Origin: an uncultured Alphaproteobacteria bacterium
Lineage (GTDB): Bacteria; Pseudomonadota; Alphaproteobacteria; HIMB59; GCA-002718135
Assembly (NCBI GenBank): GCA_902518895.1
Contig: CABYHL010000006.1
Location: 1 to 54,982, forward strand
Direction of reading: 5' to 3'
Length of the DNA: 54,982 bases
Made by a program: the position numbers and the translations under genes. Every line of letters starts with the position of its first letter. Positions within the stretch are counted from its first letter, which is position 1. Below the pieces are notes generated by a model. It ran no database searches and was not told where the DNA came from. It saw only the letters and a program-made list of their open reading frames with translations. This document shows positions 9,824 to 18,748 of this stretch, one piece after another.

Positions 9824-11429
9824 TAATAGCAGCCTTTATAAATGATACAAAAAGTGGATGAGGATCTAATGGTCTTGATTTTAACTCTGGATGAAATTGA
9901 ACTCCTATAAACCATTTATGTTTTTTACTTTCAAGTACTTCAGGTAATAATCCATCTGGAGACATACCACTAAAATAATAACCTTTGTTTTCAAATTTAG
10001 ATAGAAATTTCTGATTTACTTCGTATCTATGCCTGTGTCTCTCACTGATTACTTTATTTTTATAAATTGAAAAAATTTTTGAATTTTTTTTCAAAATAGC
10101 TCTGTATGCTCCAAGACGCATCGTCCCACCTTTGTCACTATTTTTATCTCTTTTTTCAATCTTATTTTTATTTACCCATTCTGTCATTAATCCTACGACT
10201 GATTTAGTTGTTTCCTTGAATTCTGAAGAATGAGCATTTTTCATTTTTAATACATTTTGTGCTATTTCAATAACAGCTAACTGCATTCCAAGACATATTC
10301 CAAAAAAAGGAATATTGTTTTCTCTCGCATATTTGATGGCATTAATTTTACCATTAATACCACGAATACCAAAACCTCCTGGAATTAAAATTCCATCACA
10401 ACCTTTTAATTTTTTTATTAAACTAATGCTCTTTTCTTTTTCAGAATTAATCCATTGAATATCTACATCGGCAGAATTTTCTATTCCTCCATGTACCAAT
10501 GCTTCATTGAGTGATTTATAACTATCTTTAAGATTTGTGTATTTTCCAACTACTGCAATTTTTACTTTATGTTTTCTTTTTTTGATTTTTTTTTGAAGAT
10601 CGATCCAAGGCTTTAAATTTAATTTGTGATTATTTGGTTTATAACCCAATTGTTTTAGAAGAGCTTCATCCAAACCATATTTGGAATACAATGAAGGAAC
10701 TTCGTAAATAGATTTAGCATTCAATGCAGGAATTACGGATTCTTTTTTAACATTACAAAATAAAGATATTTTAGAAATTGAATCCTTGTCTATTGGTTGT
10801 TCAGATCTACACATAATGATATCTGGTTGAATACCAGCATTTAGTAGTTCCTTAACTGAATGTTGCGTAGGTTTCGTTTTTAATTCACCAGCTGAACTTA
10901 AATATGGAATATAAGTCATATGAATTAATGCTGATGAAATATTTTTATCATTTCTAATTTGTCGTATTGCTTCTAAGAATGGTAGAGATTCAATATCTCC
11001 AACTGTTCCTCCTATTTCATAAATTGCGATATCTTCATTTTTTAAATCGCTGTTTATAAAAGATTTTATTTCATTGGTAACATGAGGAATTACTTGAATT
11101 GTCGAACCAAGGTAATCTCCCTTTCTTTCTTTTAAAAGAACGTTAGAATAAATTTTACCTGACGATACACTATCTGATTGCTTGGCTGATTGATTTGTAA
11201 ATCTTTCGTAATGTCCAAGATCTAAATCTGTTTCAGCGCCATCATCTGTTACATATACTTCTCCATGCTGATATGGACTCATTGTTCCTGGATCAACATT
11301 TAAATAAGGATCCAACTTACGTATTCTAACTTTAAATTTTCTACTTTTAAGAAGTGTTGCTAGGGAAGCCGAGGCTATACCTTTTCCAAGAGATGATGCT
11401 ACTCCACCCGTAATAAAAACAAAATGCAT
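9816..11429 (-). CDS. pyrG: CTP synthase
   Basis: CTP synthase aminates UTP using glutamine-derived ammonia. The N-terminal synthetase half begins FITGGVASSLGKGIAS and includes KLDPYLNVDPGTMSP and YEIGGTVGDIES. The C-terminal class I glutaminase has Cys379 in FGICLGMQ and QFHPE near the end, with the RHRHRYEVN loop between. Length is 537 residues. A small perfect hairpin sits one base upstream of the start codon. CTP is also needed by PseF and IspDF in this window. Confidence 0.97.
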   Translation of the reverse strand: MHFVFITGGVASSLGKGIASASLATLLKSRKFKVRIRKLDPYLNVDPGTMSPYQHGEVYVTDDGAETDLDLGHYERFTNQSAKQSDSVSSGKIYSNVLLKERKGDYLGSTIQVIPHVTNEIKSFINSDLKNEDIAIYEIGGTVGDIESLPFLEAIRQIRNDKNISSALIHMTYIPYLSSAGELKTKPTQHSVKELLNAGIQPDIIMCRSEQPIDKDSISKISLFCNVKKESVIPALNAKSIYEVPSLYSKYGLDEALLKQLGYKPNNHKLNLKPWIDLQKKIKKRKHKVKIAVVGKYTNLKDSYKSLNEALVHGGIENSADVDIQWINSEKEKSISLIKKLKGCDGILIPGGFGIRGINGKINAIKYARENNIPFFGICLGMQLAVIEIAQNVLKMKNAHSSEFKETTKSVVGLMTEWVNKNKIEKRDKNSDKGGTMRLGAYRAILKKNSKIFSIYKNKVISERHRHRYEVNQKFLSKFENKGYYFSGMSPDGLLPEVLESKKHKWFIGVQFHPELKSRPLDPHPLFVSFIKAAIND

Positions 11430-11430
11430 T

Positions 11431-11442
11431 ACGGAATACCGT
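11431..11442. repeat. Short inverted repeat directly before the pyrG start
   Basis: ACGGAATACCGT forms a four-base-pair GC-rich stem with a four-base loop. It ends one base before the pyrG ATG (11429), where a ribosome-binding site would normally sit. There is no following T-run, so it does not look like a terminator. A role in pyrG translation is a guess. Confidence 0.35.
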
Positions 11443-11476
11443 GATACATAATAGAACTTGTTATAGCAAGATATTA

Positions 11477-11782
11477 TTAATTATTTTCTGGTATAGATGG
11501 TTCTTCAGAAGTTTCTTCAGTATTAATTGAAGGAAGTGACTCTAAAACATTACGATCTGAACCTATGGAAGCAGTAATTGTAAGAATAATACTCATTATC
11601 ATGAACAAACCAGCAGTTATTGCGGTTAATCTAGAAAGCAGGTTTGCAGTACCTCGCGCTGACATTAATCCAGTTGAAGTTCCCCCACCTAGACCCAAGC
11701 TATCGTTATCAGATCCTTGAAGTAATACTAATATAACCAAAGCAATCGCGAGTATTAGTTGGATTATTACTAGTGTAGTCAT
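11477..11782 (-). CDS. secG: Preprotein translocase subunit SecG
   Basis: A 101-residue membrane protein with two hydrophobic helices (about 3-21 and 53-73). They are joined by the family loop LLQGSDNDSLGLGGG followed by GTANLLSRLTAI, and the tail is acidic. SecG assists SecYEG during protein export. It lies between tpiA and pyrG, the standard alphaproteobacterial order. A leaderless-type promoter candidate overlaps the tpiA stop. Confidence 0.93.
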   Translation of the reverse strand: MTTLVIIQLILAIALVILVLLQGSDNDSLGLGGGTSTGLMSARGTANLLSRLTAITAGLFMIMSIILTITASIGSDRNVLESLPSINTEETSEEPSIPENN

Positions 11783-11789
11783 AATCGGC

Positions 11790-11817
11790 TTTATATTAAA
11801 TTGATTTTATTTATCAA
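11790..11817 (-). promoter_or_regulatory. Promoter candidate for secG
   Basis: Minus-strand TTGATA (11817-11812), overlapping the tpiA stop, is followed after 16 bases by TATAAA (11795-11790). The -10 ends only seven bases before the secG ATG, so initiation would fall at or next to the start codon and give a leaderless transcript. Confidence 0.4.
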
Positions 11818-12533
11818 GAAATAATTGTATTGAATTCATCAACTTTTAATGATGCTCCGCCAATTAAGCAGCCATCTACATGACTTAATTCATTAATTTC
11901 TTTTGAATTTGAAGACTTAACAGAGCCTCCATAAAGAACCTTAAAACTTTTAAATTTAGTATCAAAATTTTTAATCAATTCATGTACTTGGCTAATCTCA
12001 TCTAAGGTTGGTGTTAATCCAGTTCCTATTGCCCAAACTGGCTCATAGGCAATTAAGGTATTTTGATAAGTTGCTTCATTTGGAATACTATTTTTTATTT
12101 GTGTAGATAAAATTTCTTCAGTTAAGTTATTTTCTTTTTGCTCTAAAGTTTCACCAATACATATCACTGGTATAATATTTTCTTCAATAAGGTTTGAGCT
12201 TTTGAGATTAACATTATCATTCGTTTCAGCAAAGTATTGTCTTCGTTCAGAATGTCCTACCAAACAAAAATCTATATTATTATCCTTTAGCATTGAAGCA
12301 GATAATTCTCCGGTGTAGGCACCTTCTTTATAAGAGGAAACATCTTGTGCTCCACAAAATAAGTATTCATTATTTCCTTTTAATGATTTTAAATAAATTG
12401 AAGGTGAACAGATAATGGTACAATTATTAGAATTAAGTTTTAATTTTTCATAATAATCTTTTAAAAATGAAGAATTTCCATTTAATTTCCAATTTGCTAT
12501 AAAAATTGAGGAATATTTATCAAGAATTACCAT
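11814..12533 (-). CDS. tpiA: Triosephosphate isomerase
   Basis: TpiA interconverts dihydroxyacetone phosphate and glyceraldehyde 3-phosphate. The catalytic lysine is in ANWKLNGN near 14-21, the histidine in GHSERRQYFAE, the glutamate in AYEPVWAIGTG, and the phosphate-binding loop in YGGSVKSSN and GCLIGGASL. At 239 residues it is slightly shorter than the usual 250. It is the first gene of the minus-strand series and is divergent from the ppiD-like gene over 49 bases. Confidence 0.96.
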   Translation of the reverse strand: MVILDKYSSIFIANWKLNGNSSFLKDYYEKLKLNSNNCTIICSPSIYLKSLKGNNEYLFCGAQDVSSYKEGAYTGELSASMLKDNNIDFCLVGHSERRQYFAETNDNVNLKSSNLIEENIIPVICIGETLEQKENNLTEEILSTQIKNSIPNEATYQNTLIAYEPVWAIGTGLTPTLDEISQVHELIKNFDTKFKSFKVLYGGSVKSSNSKEINELSHVDGCLIGGASLKVDEFNTIIS

Positions 12534-12544
12534 AATTACTTTTA

Positions 12545-12571
12545 TTTATAGAAACTAATATTATAGAAGCA
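12545..12571 (-). promoter_or_regulatory. Promoter candidate for tpiA within the tpiA/ppiD divergent gap
   Basis: Minus-strand TTGCTT is followed after 16 bases by TATAAA (12550-12545), which ends 11 bases before the tpiA ATG. On the plus strand TATTAT at 12559-12564 is a candidate -10 for the ppiD-like gene, so the two promoters would overlap in this 49-base gap. Confidence 0.3.
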
Positions 12572-12582
12572 ATAGAAATTTT

Positions 12583-14403
12583 ATGAGAAACTTTAGAAAA
12601 TCATGGATTGGTATAGGATTAGCTATTCTTTTTGGAGCAAGCTTGTTTTTCTTTAGAGGACAAGAAAGATATTCAAATTTGTTTAATTCTGATAATTTTG
12701 TGGCTGATATTTCTGGCACACCTATTTCAACAACAAAATTTCTTAGATCAATGGATATGACTATTAACCAATTTTCTCAAATGATTGGAAGTAAATTAAC
12801 TGGTGATCAAATTAGAAACTTTCAAGTTCATCAAATTGCACTTCAAAATTTAGTCAATAGTGCTATCTTTGAAAATGAGTTTGATAAAATAAATTTTATT
12901 TTAGATGACACCACAATTGCGAAAGAAACAAAAAGAAATTTTCCAGACCTATATATTAATAATAAATTAGATGATGATATACTAAATACATTCTTAAGAA
13001 ATCAAGGTTTAAAAATTGAAGATTTAGTACAATTAATTAATTTTGAAACTAGATCGATTGTGTTTGATCAACTTTTCTTTCAAAAAAATTACCCATTAGA
13101 ATTACAAATAAATTTTAATAAGTATGATAACCAGAATAGAGACATAGAGTTGCTTAAAATACCTTACGATGAAATTAAACTTGAAAACTATAATAAAGAT
13201 CAAATTTCCAAAGATAATAATGAGCTATTAGATTATTTTAATAATAACTCTGATCAATATATGACAAAAGAAGAAAGAGATATTTCATATATATTAATAA
13301 GTAAAAGTGATTATAGAGATAATTTTTTACCCTCAGAAAATAGTCTTAATGAATATTACAACAACAATAAAAACTTATTTATTAATTTAGAAGAAAGAAG
13401 TTTTAAACAATTTAATTTTAAATCAAAAGAAGAAGCAGATGAATTTAAATTAAGTATATCTGGAAAAACTAATGAAGAGATTATTACATTTGCAGAAGAA
13501 AATAATATAATTTTCAATGAATTTAAAAATGTTGATAGAAATAAAGTTTTAGAACAACTTGCAAATGCAATATTTGAATTAGACAAAGGAAGTGTATCAG
13601 ATGTAGTCCAAACTACCTTGGCATATCATATAATTATTTTGGATGAAATTTTTCCAGAAAAAGAATTAAAATTTGATGAAGTTAAGAATGAAATAAATAA
13701 TACATTAATCAATTTTGAAGTAGATAATTACTTCAATGAATTAAAATCAAGCCTAGACCAACAAATACTTGATGGATTTTCAATTAATGAAATAGCAGAT
13801 CAAAATAATCTTAAATTAATCAATAAGAAAAAAATTTTAAACAATAATAACGAAGATGACCCTACTTTAAGTAACGTAATTTCATTTTCTTTTACACAAA
13901 ATAAAGATTTTGTTAGTGATTTAGTAGACATTGATAATGATACTTCTTTTATTGTAAACATAGATGACATATATCCATCAAAAATAGAGAGTATTGATAA
14001 TATCTTTGACAGTGTTTTAAATGATTTTATATTTACCAAAAAAACTGAACAGGCAGAAAATATTTTTGAAAATAATAGAGAGATCTTCACAAATATAAGT
14101 AAATTTTATGCATCAAATACTCAATATTTAACTTTATCTTTAAAGACTAATGATGAATTACCAATAGCTTTTAAACAAAAGATTTTTGAAACTGATATTG
14201 ATAAAGTTGCTTTTGGATCAGATGAAAATGCTGTTTATTTTGCTAATATTAAAAGTATAAAGATGCCTGAAGAAGGTGAAAATACTTCAAATATTAATTT
14301 AATAGGTGATTTGAAAACAGCATTTGGTAGTGAGATTATTAAGACAAAAGAAATTTCGTTCAATGATGAACTTATAAATGGTCTTTTATCTCAATATAAA
14401 TGA
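12583..14403 (+). CDS. PpiD/SurA-like peptidyl-prolyl isomerase, membrane-anchored
   Basis: A 606-residue protein with an N-terminal signal-anchor helix (about 9-25, WIGIGLAILFGASLFFF) after a short basic end, then a SurA-like chaperone region (about 35-165). A divergent parvulin-type region follows at about 240-370, including FELDKGSVSDVVQTTLAYHIIILDE. The architecture matches PpiD, a periplasmic folding factor near the Sec translocon. Isomerase activity is uncertain, since alphaproteobacterial members are often poorly conserved. The stop overlaps trpE as ATGA; a ppiD-like gene before trpE is a common alphaproteobacterial arrangement. Confidence 0.82.
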   Translation: MRNFRKSWIGIGLAILFGASLFFFRGQERYSNLFNSDNFVADISGTPISTTKFLRSMDMTINQFSQMIGSKLTGDQIRNFQVHQIALQNLVNSAIFENEFDKINFILDDTTIAKETKRNFPDLYINNKLDDDILNTFLRNQGLKIEDLVQLINFETRSIVFDQLFFQKNYPLELQINFNKYDNQNRDIELLKIPYDEIKLENYNKDQISKDNNELLDYFNNNSDQYMTKEERDISYILISKSDYRDNFLPSENSLNEYYNNNKNLFINLEERSFKQFNFKSKEEADEFKLSISGKTNEEIITFAEENNIIFNEFKNVDRNKVLEQLANAIFELDKGSVSDVVQTTLAYHIIILDEIFPEKELKFDEVKNEINNTLINFEVDNYFNELKSSLDQQILDGFSINEIADQNNLKLINKKKILNNNNEDDPTLSNVISFSFTQNKDFVSDLVDIDNDTSFIVNIDDIYPSKIESIDNIFDSVLNDFIFTKKTEQAENIFENNREIFTNISKFYASNTQYLTLSLKTNDELPIAFKQKIFETDIDKVAFGSDENAVYFANIKSIKMPEEGENTSNINLIGDLKTAFGSEIIKTKEISFNDELINGLLSQYK

Positions 14404-15878
14404 GTCTAGAAAAAAAAAATTTTATAAGTCAATATAACAAAGGCTTACCTCAGATATTAAAAAAAAATCTTATTGCTGATATTGAAACACCATTTTCATC
14501 ATTATTAAAAATTAGTAAATCGGAAAAATATTCCTTTCTATTAGAGTCAGTAGAGGGTGGGAGCAAAAGAGGGCGTTACTCATTACTTGGTTGTGATCCA
14601 GATTTAATTTGGACAGTTGAAAAAGGTAGTGCAAAAATTAAATATTTAGATCATAATTTTGATTACAACCTAGATCAAAAGCCAATTCATAGTCTTAAAG
14701 AACTTGTAAAAATTTCAAAATTTAAAAATAATGAAATTGACGTTCCTTTCCCAACACTAGTTGGATATCTAGGATATCCGATGATTCAATATATAGAAAA
14801 AATTAAACTAAGGAATAAGGACAATATAAATATACCTGATGCAATTTTAATCAGACCAAAAATTGTTGCAGTTTTTGATAATATTAAAGATATTATTTCA
14901 CTTATGACAGTTACGTATCCAAGTAAAAAAATCTCAGCAGAAAAAGCCTATAGAAAAAATAAATTACTTATTGATAAAACAATTAAAAAGTTAGAAAAAA
15001 GTATTTTAAAAACTGCGCAAAAGAAAAATAAAAATTCTAAATTAAAATTTAAATCAAATTTCAAAAAAGAACAATTTTATAAAATAGTAAATAAAGCAAA
15101 AGAATATATTAAAAATGGAGATATCTTCCAAGTTGTGCCTTCACAGAGATTTGAAACAAAATATAATTTAAAGGCAGTCAATCTTTATAGATCGTTAAGA
15201 CGACTAAATCCATCTCCTTATCTTGTAAATCTTAATTTCGATAAAATTGGCCTTGTTGCATCTAGCCCAGAATTAATGGTTCAATTAAGAAACAAAAAAG
15301 TTACGATAAGACCAATTGCTGGAACAAGAAAAAGAGGAAAAAATACCTCTGAAGACCTTTTTTTATCTAATGACTTACTGAATGATAAGAAAGAACTCGC
15401 AGAACACTTAATGCTTTTAGATTTAGGAAGGAACGATGTTGGTCGCGTTGCAAAAAAAGGAACAGTGAATGTTACTGAAAAGATGATTATAGAATACTAC
15501 TCTCATGTAATGCATATTGTTTCAAACGTTGAGGGAAAAATAGAAAATAATTTAGATGCTCTAGATGCTTTAATGGCTGGATTTCCAGCAGGTACAGTTT
15601 CTGGTGCGCCAAAAATAAGAGCGATGGAAATCATAGAGGAACTTGAAAATTTAAATAGAAGTTTTTATGCAGGTTGTATGGGTTATTTTGATTCTAATGG
15701 AGACATGGATACTTGTATTAGTTTGAGGACTGGGCTTGTAAAAGATAATAAATTATACATTCAGGCTGGTGCTGGAATAGTTTATGACTCGGTCCCAAAA
15801 AATGAACATCAAGAAATTTTGAATAAAGCTGGTGCTTTAATGGCAGCTGCAGAGGATTCATACAAATTCGATATATGA
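14400..15878 (+). CDS. trpE: Anthranilate synthase component I
   Basis: TrpE makes anthranilate from chorismate with ammonia supplied by TrpG. The 492-residue sequence has the tryptophan-binding LLESVEGG near 42, RGRYSLLG, GDIFQVVPSQRF, RPIAGTRKRG, LGRNDVGRVA, HIVSNVEG, GTVSGAPKIRAMEI and AGAGIVYDSVP, which together cover the chorismate site. LLES-type residues are those linked to feedback inhibition in the family. It begins a tight trpE-trpG-trpD-trpC series with overlaps of one to eight bases. A ten-base A run lies near the start (14410-14419). Confidence 0.96.
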   Translation: MSLEKKNFISQYNKGLPQILKKNLIADIETPFSSLLKISKSEKYSFLLESVEGGSKRGRYSLLGCDPDLIWTVEKGSAKIKYLDHNFDYNLDQKPIHSLKELVKISKFKNNEIDVPFPTLVGYLGYPMIQYIEKIKLRNKDNINIPDAILIRPKIVAVFDNIKDIISLMTVTYPSKKISAEKAYRKNKLLIDKTIKKLEKSILKTAQKKNKNSKLKFKSNFKKEQFYKIVNKAKEYIKNGDIFQVVPSQRFETKYNLKAVNLYRSLRRLNPSPYLVNLNFDKIGLVASSPELMVQLRNKKVTIRPIAGTRKRGKNTSEDLFLSNDLLNDKKELAEHLMLLDLGRNDVGRVAKKGTVNVTEKMIIEYYSHVMHIVSNVEGKIENNLDALDALMAGFPAGTVSGAPKIRAMEIIEELENLNRSFYAGCMGYFDSNGDMDTCISLRTGLVKDNKLYIQAGAGIVYDSVPKNEHQEILNKAGALMAAAEDSYKFDI

Positions 15879-16444
15879 TATTACTTATAGATAATTATGA
15901 TAGTTTTACTTACAATGTAAAACACTACTTGTTGGATTTAAATCAGAAGGTTGTTGTTTTTAGAAATGACAAAATTTCAATAAATAAAATTCATAAATTA
16001 AAACCTAAATCAATAGTTATTTCACCAGGTCCTTGCACACCAAATGAAGCTGGTATAAGTCTTAATATTGTTGCAGAATTATCAAAACAATTTCCTATAC
16101 TTGGTATTTGTTTAGGACATCAGACTATTGGCCAAGCTTTTGGAGGTAAAATCATTAAATGCAAAGAAATCATGCACGGAAAAGTTGATACAATTAATCA
16201 CTTTGGACACTCTATATTTAAAAATGTAGAAAGAAAATTTAAAGCTACTAGATATCATTCTCTAATAATTGATAAAAAAACTATGCCAAAAGATTTTTTA
16301 ATTACTGCTGAAACAAATAATAAGATTATAATGGGTATTGCACATAAAAAATTACCAATATTTGGTCTCCAATTTCATCCAGAAAGTATAGGTACTGATA
16401 TGGGTAAAATTATTTTAAAAAACTTTTTAAACTTAGCAAAATAA
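15875..16444 (+). CDS. trpG: Anthranilate synthase component II (glutamine amidotransferase)
   Basis: A 189-residue class I glutamine amidotransferase that feeds ammonia to TrpE. It starts LLIDNYDSFTYN, has SPGPCTPNEAGI, the nucleophile cysteine in LGICLGHQTIG, and the His/Glu pair in LQFHPES. The tryptophan context rather than p-aminobenzoate synthesis is set by position between trpE and trpD. Its ATG overlaps the trpE stop by four bases, and its last base is the first base of trpD. Confidence 0.93.
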   Translation: MILLIDNYDSFTYNVKHYLLDLNQKVVVFRNDKISINKIHKLKPKSIVISPGPCTPNEAGISLNIVAELSKQFPILGICLGHQTIGQAFGGKIIKCKEIMHGKVDTINHFGHSIFKNVERKFKATRYHSLIIDKKTMPKDFLITAETNNKIIMGIAHKKLPIFGLQFHPESIGTDMGKIILKNFLNLAK

Positions 16445-17445
16445 TGGATCAAACTTTAATATTAAATAAAATTCTCGAGCAAAAAAGTCTGAATATTCAA
16501 GAGAGTATGTACATATTTAATAAAATTATGAGTGGGGAATTAGATGATATTAAAATTACCTCAATACTAATTGGCTTAAAGCTAAAGGGTGAAACAAAAG
16601 AAGAAATTATCGGTGCAGCTAAAGTAATGAGAGAGAAATCTCTAAAAATAAACTCTCCGCAAAATACAATTGATACTTGTGGTACCGGTGGAGATATGAA
16701 AGACACATTAAACATATCAACAAGTGCCGCCATAGTTGCTGCAAGCGCTGGTGTTACAATAGCTAAGCATGGCAATCGCTCGGTTAGTTCAAAATCAGGC
16801 TCTGCAGATATGCTAGAAAAAATAGGTTATAAGATTACAGATAATGTAGAAGATTTACAAAACTCATTATCAAATAAAAATTTTTGCTTTTTATTTGCTC
16901 AAAATCATCATTCTGCCATGAAGAATGTTATTAACGTTCGTAAGAACTTAGCTACACGTACAATTTTTAACTTATTAGGTCCTCTTACAAATCCTGCTAA
17001 AGCAAGTAAACAGCTTCTAGGTGTCTATTCAAGAGATTTAGTTTCTATGCATTGCAATTGCTTAAAAGAACTAGGTTCTGAAAAAGCTATGGTTGTTCAC
17101 GGATTGGATGGTTTAGATGAAATAAGTTTATCCGATAATACTCTAATAAATGAATTGAAAGATGATAAAGTTCTGGAATATAGTTTTGATCCAAGAGACT
17201 ATGGTTATGATTTAATTAAATTAGAAGATATAAAAGGTGGAGATCCAGAATATAATGCAAATTGCTTTAATAAAATGATTAACGGTGATTTCAGAGAATT
17301 TCAAATGATTGTAGAAATAAATGCAGGAGCGGCAATATATTTATCTAATTTAAGAAATAATCTAAAAGATAGTTTTGAATTAGCAAAAAAAACAATTGAA
17401 GAAGGAATTACAAAAAATTTTGTAAACTCACTAATTAATGAGTAA
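16444..17445 (+). CDS. trpD: Anthranilate phosphoribosyltransferase
   Basis: TrpD joins anthranilate to phosphoribosyl pyrophosphate. The glycine-rich DTCGTGGDMKDTLNIST near 78, the KHGNRSVSSKSGSAD segment and LGPLTNPA are the PRPP- and anthranilate-binding motifs. The 333-residue length is normal. It is not fused to trpG, unlike in enteric bacteria. The 3' end overlaps trpC by eight bases. Confidence 0.95.
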   Translation: MDQTLILNKILEQKSLNIQESMYIFNKIMSGELDDIKITSILIGLKLKGETKEEIIGAAKVMREKSLKINSPQNTIDTCGTGGDMKDTLNISTSAAIVAASAGVTIAKHGNRSVSSKSGSADMLEKIGYKITDNVEDLQNSLSNKNFCFLFAQNHHSAMKNVINVRKNLATRTIFNLLGPLTNPAKASKQLLGVYSRDLVSMHCNCLKELGSEKAMVVHGLDGLDEISLSDNTLINELKDDKVLEYSFDPRDYGYDLIKLEDIKGGDPEYNANCFNKMINGDFREFQMIVEINAGAAIYLSNLRNNLKDSFELAKKTIEEGITKNFVNSLINE

Positions 17446-18238
17446 TATACTTCGAAAAATTTGCGAAGATAAATCTAAAGAATTAGAAGAAACAAAAAAA
17501 AGATGTTCTTTTAAAACATTAGAAAAATTAATTTCCTCAAAATTAGAGAAACGTGAATTTAAAAATGAATTAATTTCAGCTCAAAAAAATAAAACAAACT
17601 TCATAATCGGTGAAGTAAAAAAACAAAGTCCAAGCGCAGGTGAAATAATTTCAGATTACAAACCAGAAGACATTGCTATTTTATATGAAAGATCAGGTGT
17701 TAGAGCATTATCGATTTTAACAGAAAGTAAATATTTTTTAGGAAATATTGATCATTTATCTCTTGTTAAAAAAAGAACAAATTTACCAATCTTAAGAAAA
17801 GATTTTATAATTGATAAATATCAAATTTTAGAAAGTAAGATTTATCAAGCAGATTGTATATTATTAATTTTATCAATATTATCAGATGATCAGGCAATAG
17901 AATTTATCAATTATGCAAATGAATTAAAATTAGATTGTATTATAGAGGTTCATGATGAAGAGGAACTTAAAAGAGCAATCAAATTAGACTACCCTGTTAT
18001 TGGAATTAATAATAGAAACCTTAAAAATCTTGAAATTAATTTAAATAACTCAATAAATTTGAATAAAAATTTAACAAATGATTATATTTTAATTGCAGAG
18101 AGTGGAATTAAAAATTCTGATGATATAAAAAAATTTAATGCAACAGGGATATATAATTTTTTAATTGGAGAAAGTTTGTTAAAATCTAAAGACAAAGAAA
18201 AGAAAATTGGAGAATTACTTTTAAATGAGTCATATTAA
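17438..18238 (+). CDS. trpC: Indole-3-glycerol phosphate synthase
   Basis: TrpC closes the indole ring. Visible marks are IGEVKKQSPSAGEI with the catalytic lysine, LRKDFIID, IGINNRNL, and the phosphate site at IAESGI. At 266 residues it is a monofunctional TrpC without a TrpF domain. trpF, trpB and trpA are not in the window. It overlaps moaC by 14 bases. Confidence 0.95.
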   Translation: MSNILRKICEDKSKELEETKKRCSFKTLEKLISSKLEKREFKNELISAQKNKTNFIIGEVKKQSPSAGEIISDYKPEDIAILYERSGVRALSILTESKYFLGNIDHLSLVKKRTNLPILRKDFIIDKYQILESKIYQADCILLILSILSDDQAIEFINYANELKLDCIIEVHDEEELKRAIKLDYPVIGINNRNLKNLEINLNNSINLNKNLTNDYILIAESGIKNSDDIKKFNATGIYNFLIGESLLKSKDKEKKIGELLLNESY

Positions 18239-18680
18239 TAAAAAAGGAAATCCTTATGTAATTGACGTATCAAATAAAGATGTCACAGAAAGATTAGCAG
18301 TTGCTTCAGGTGAAATTAAATTTGATAAAGACACATATAGAAAAATAAAATCATTTGAGACAAAAAAAGGGTCCCTTGAAAAAACTGCTATAATTGCTGG
18401 TATAATGGGAGCAAAAGAAACTTCTAGATTGATACCACTTTGTCATAATATTCCAATCAATCATATAAATATTGAGGTTAAAAAAAATGACAAAAAATTT
18501 AGTCTTATTGTCGAAAGTACAGTTAAAACAAATGCAAATACTGGTGTGGAAATGGAGGCATTAACCGCCGTTACAATTAGCTGTCTAACAATTTATGACA
18601 TGTGTAAGTACTTAAATAAAAAAATTAAAATACAAAATATACATCTATTGTCAAAAACAGGTGGTAAATCTAATATTTAA
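18225..18680 (+). CDS. moaC: Cyclic pyranopterin monophosphate synthase
   Basis: MoaC acts after MoaA in molybdenum cofactor synthesis. The 151-residue protein shows GIMGAKETSRLIPLCHNI and NTGVEMEALTAVTISCLTIYDMCK, both diagnostic for the family and containing active-site residues. It overlaps trpC and lies 68 bases before lexA. In many Alphaproteobacteria moeA sits between moaC and lexA. Here it is missing, and no other molybdenum-cofactor gene is in the window. Confidence 0.94.
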   Translation: MSHINKKGNPYVIDVSNKDVTERLAVASGEIKFDKDTYRKIKSFETKKGSLEKTAIIAGIMGAKETSRLIPLCHNIPINHINIEVKKNDKKFSLIVESTVKTNANTGVEMEALTAVTISCLTIYDMCKYLNKKIKIQNIHLLSKTGGKSNI

Positions 18681-18709
18681 ATAACTGAAAAATATAGATT
18701 TTTATATTT

Positions 18710-18744
18710 GTTCTTGTTTTGATCTTAAAGAACATATATAGAAC
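18710..18744 (+). promoter_or_regulatory. LexA (SOS) operator, with overlapping promoter, before lexA
   Basis: GAAC-ATATATA-GAAC at 18730-18744 is an exact GAAC-N7-GAAC direct repeat, the alphaproteobacterial SOS box. A second, imperfect copy on the other strand sense, GTTC-N7-GATC, lies at 18710-18724. TATATA inside the spacer (18735-18740) and TTGTTT at 18714-18719 form a possible promoter with a 15-base spacer, so LexA binding would cover it. The box ends five bases before the lexA ATG. Confidence 0.8.
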
Positions 18745-18748
18745 GATA

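Noticed and set aside
11457-11470. CTTG-TTATAG-CAAG hairpin between secG and pyrG as a terminator
   Set aside because: The stem is only four pairs and no T-run follows on the minus strand; probably chance.
14410-14419. Ten-A run at the start of trpE as a phase-variation site
   Set aside because: Such runs are frequent in this AT-rich sequence and trpE is a housekeeping gene; nothing supports switching.
18719-18748. TTG-initiated extension of lexA
   Set aside because: It would put the SOS operator inside the gene, and the extra residues have no family match; ATG 18749 gives the normal LexA start.
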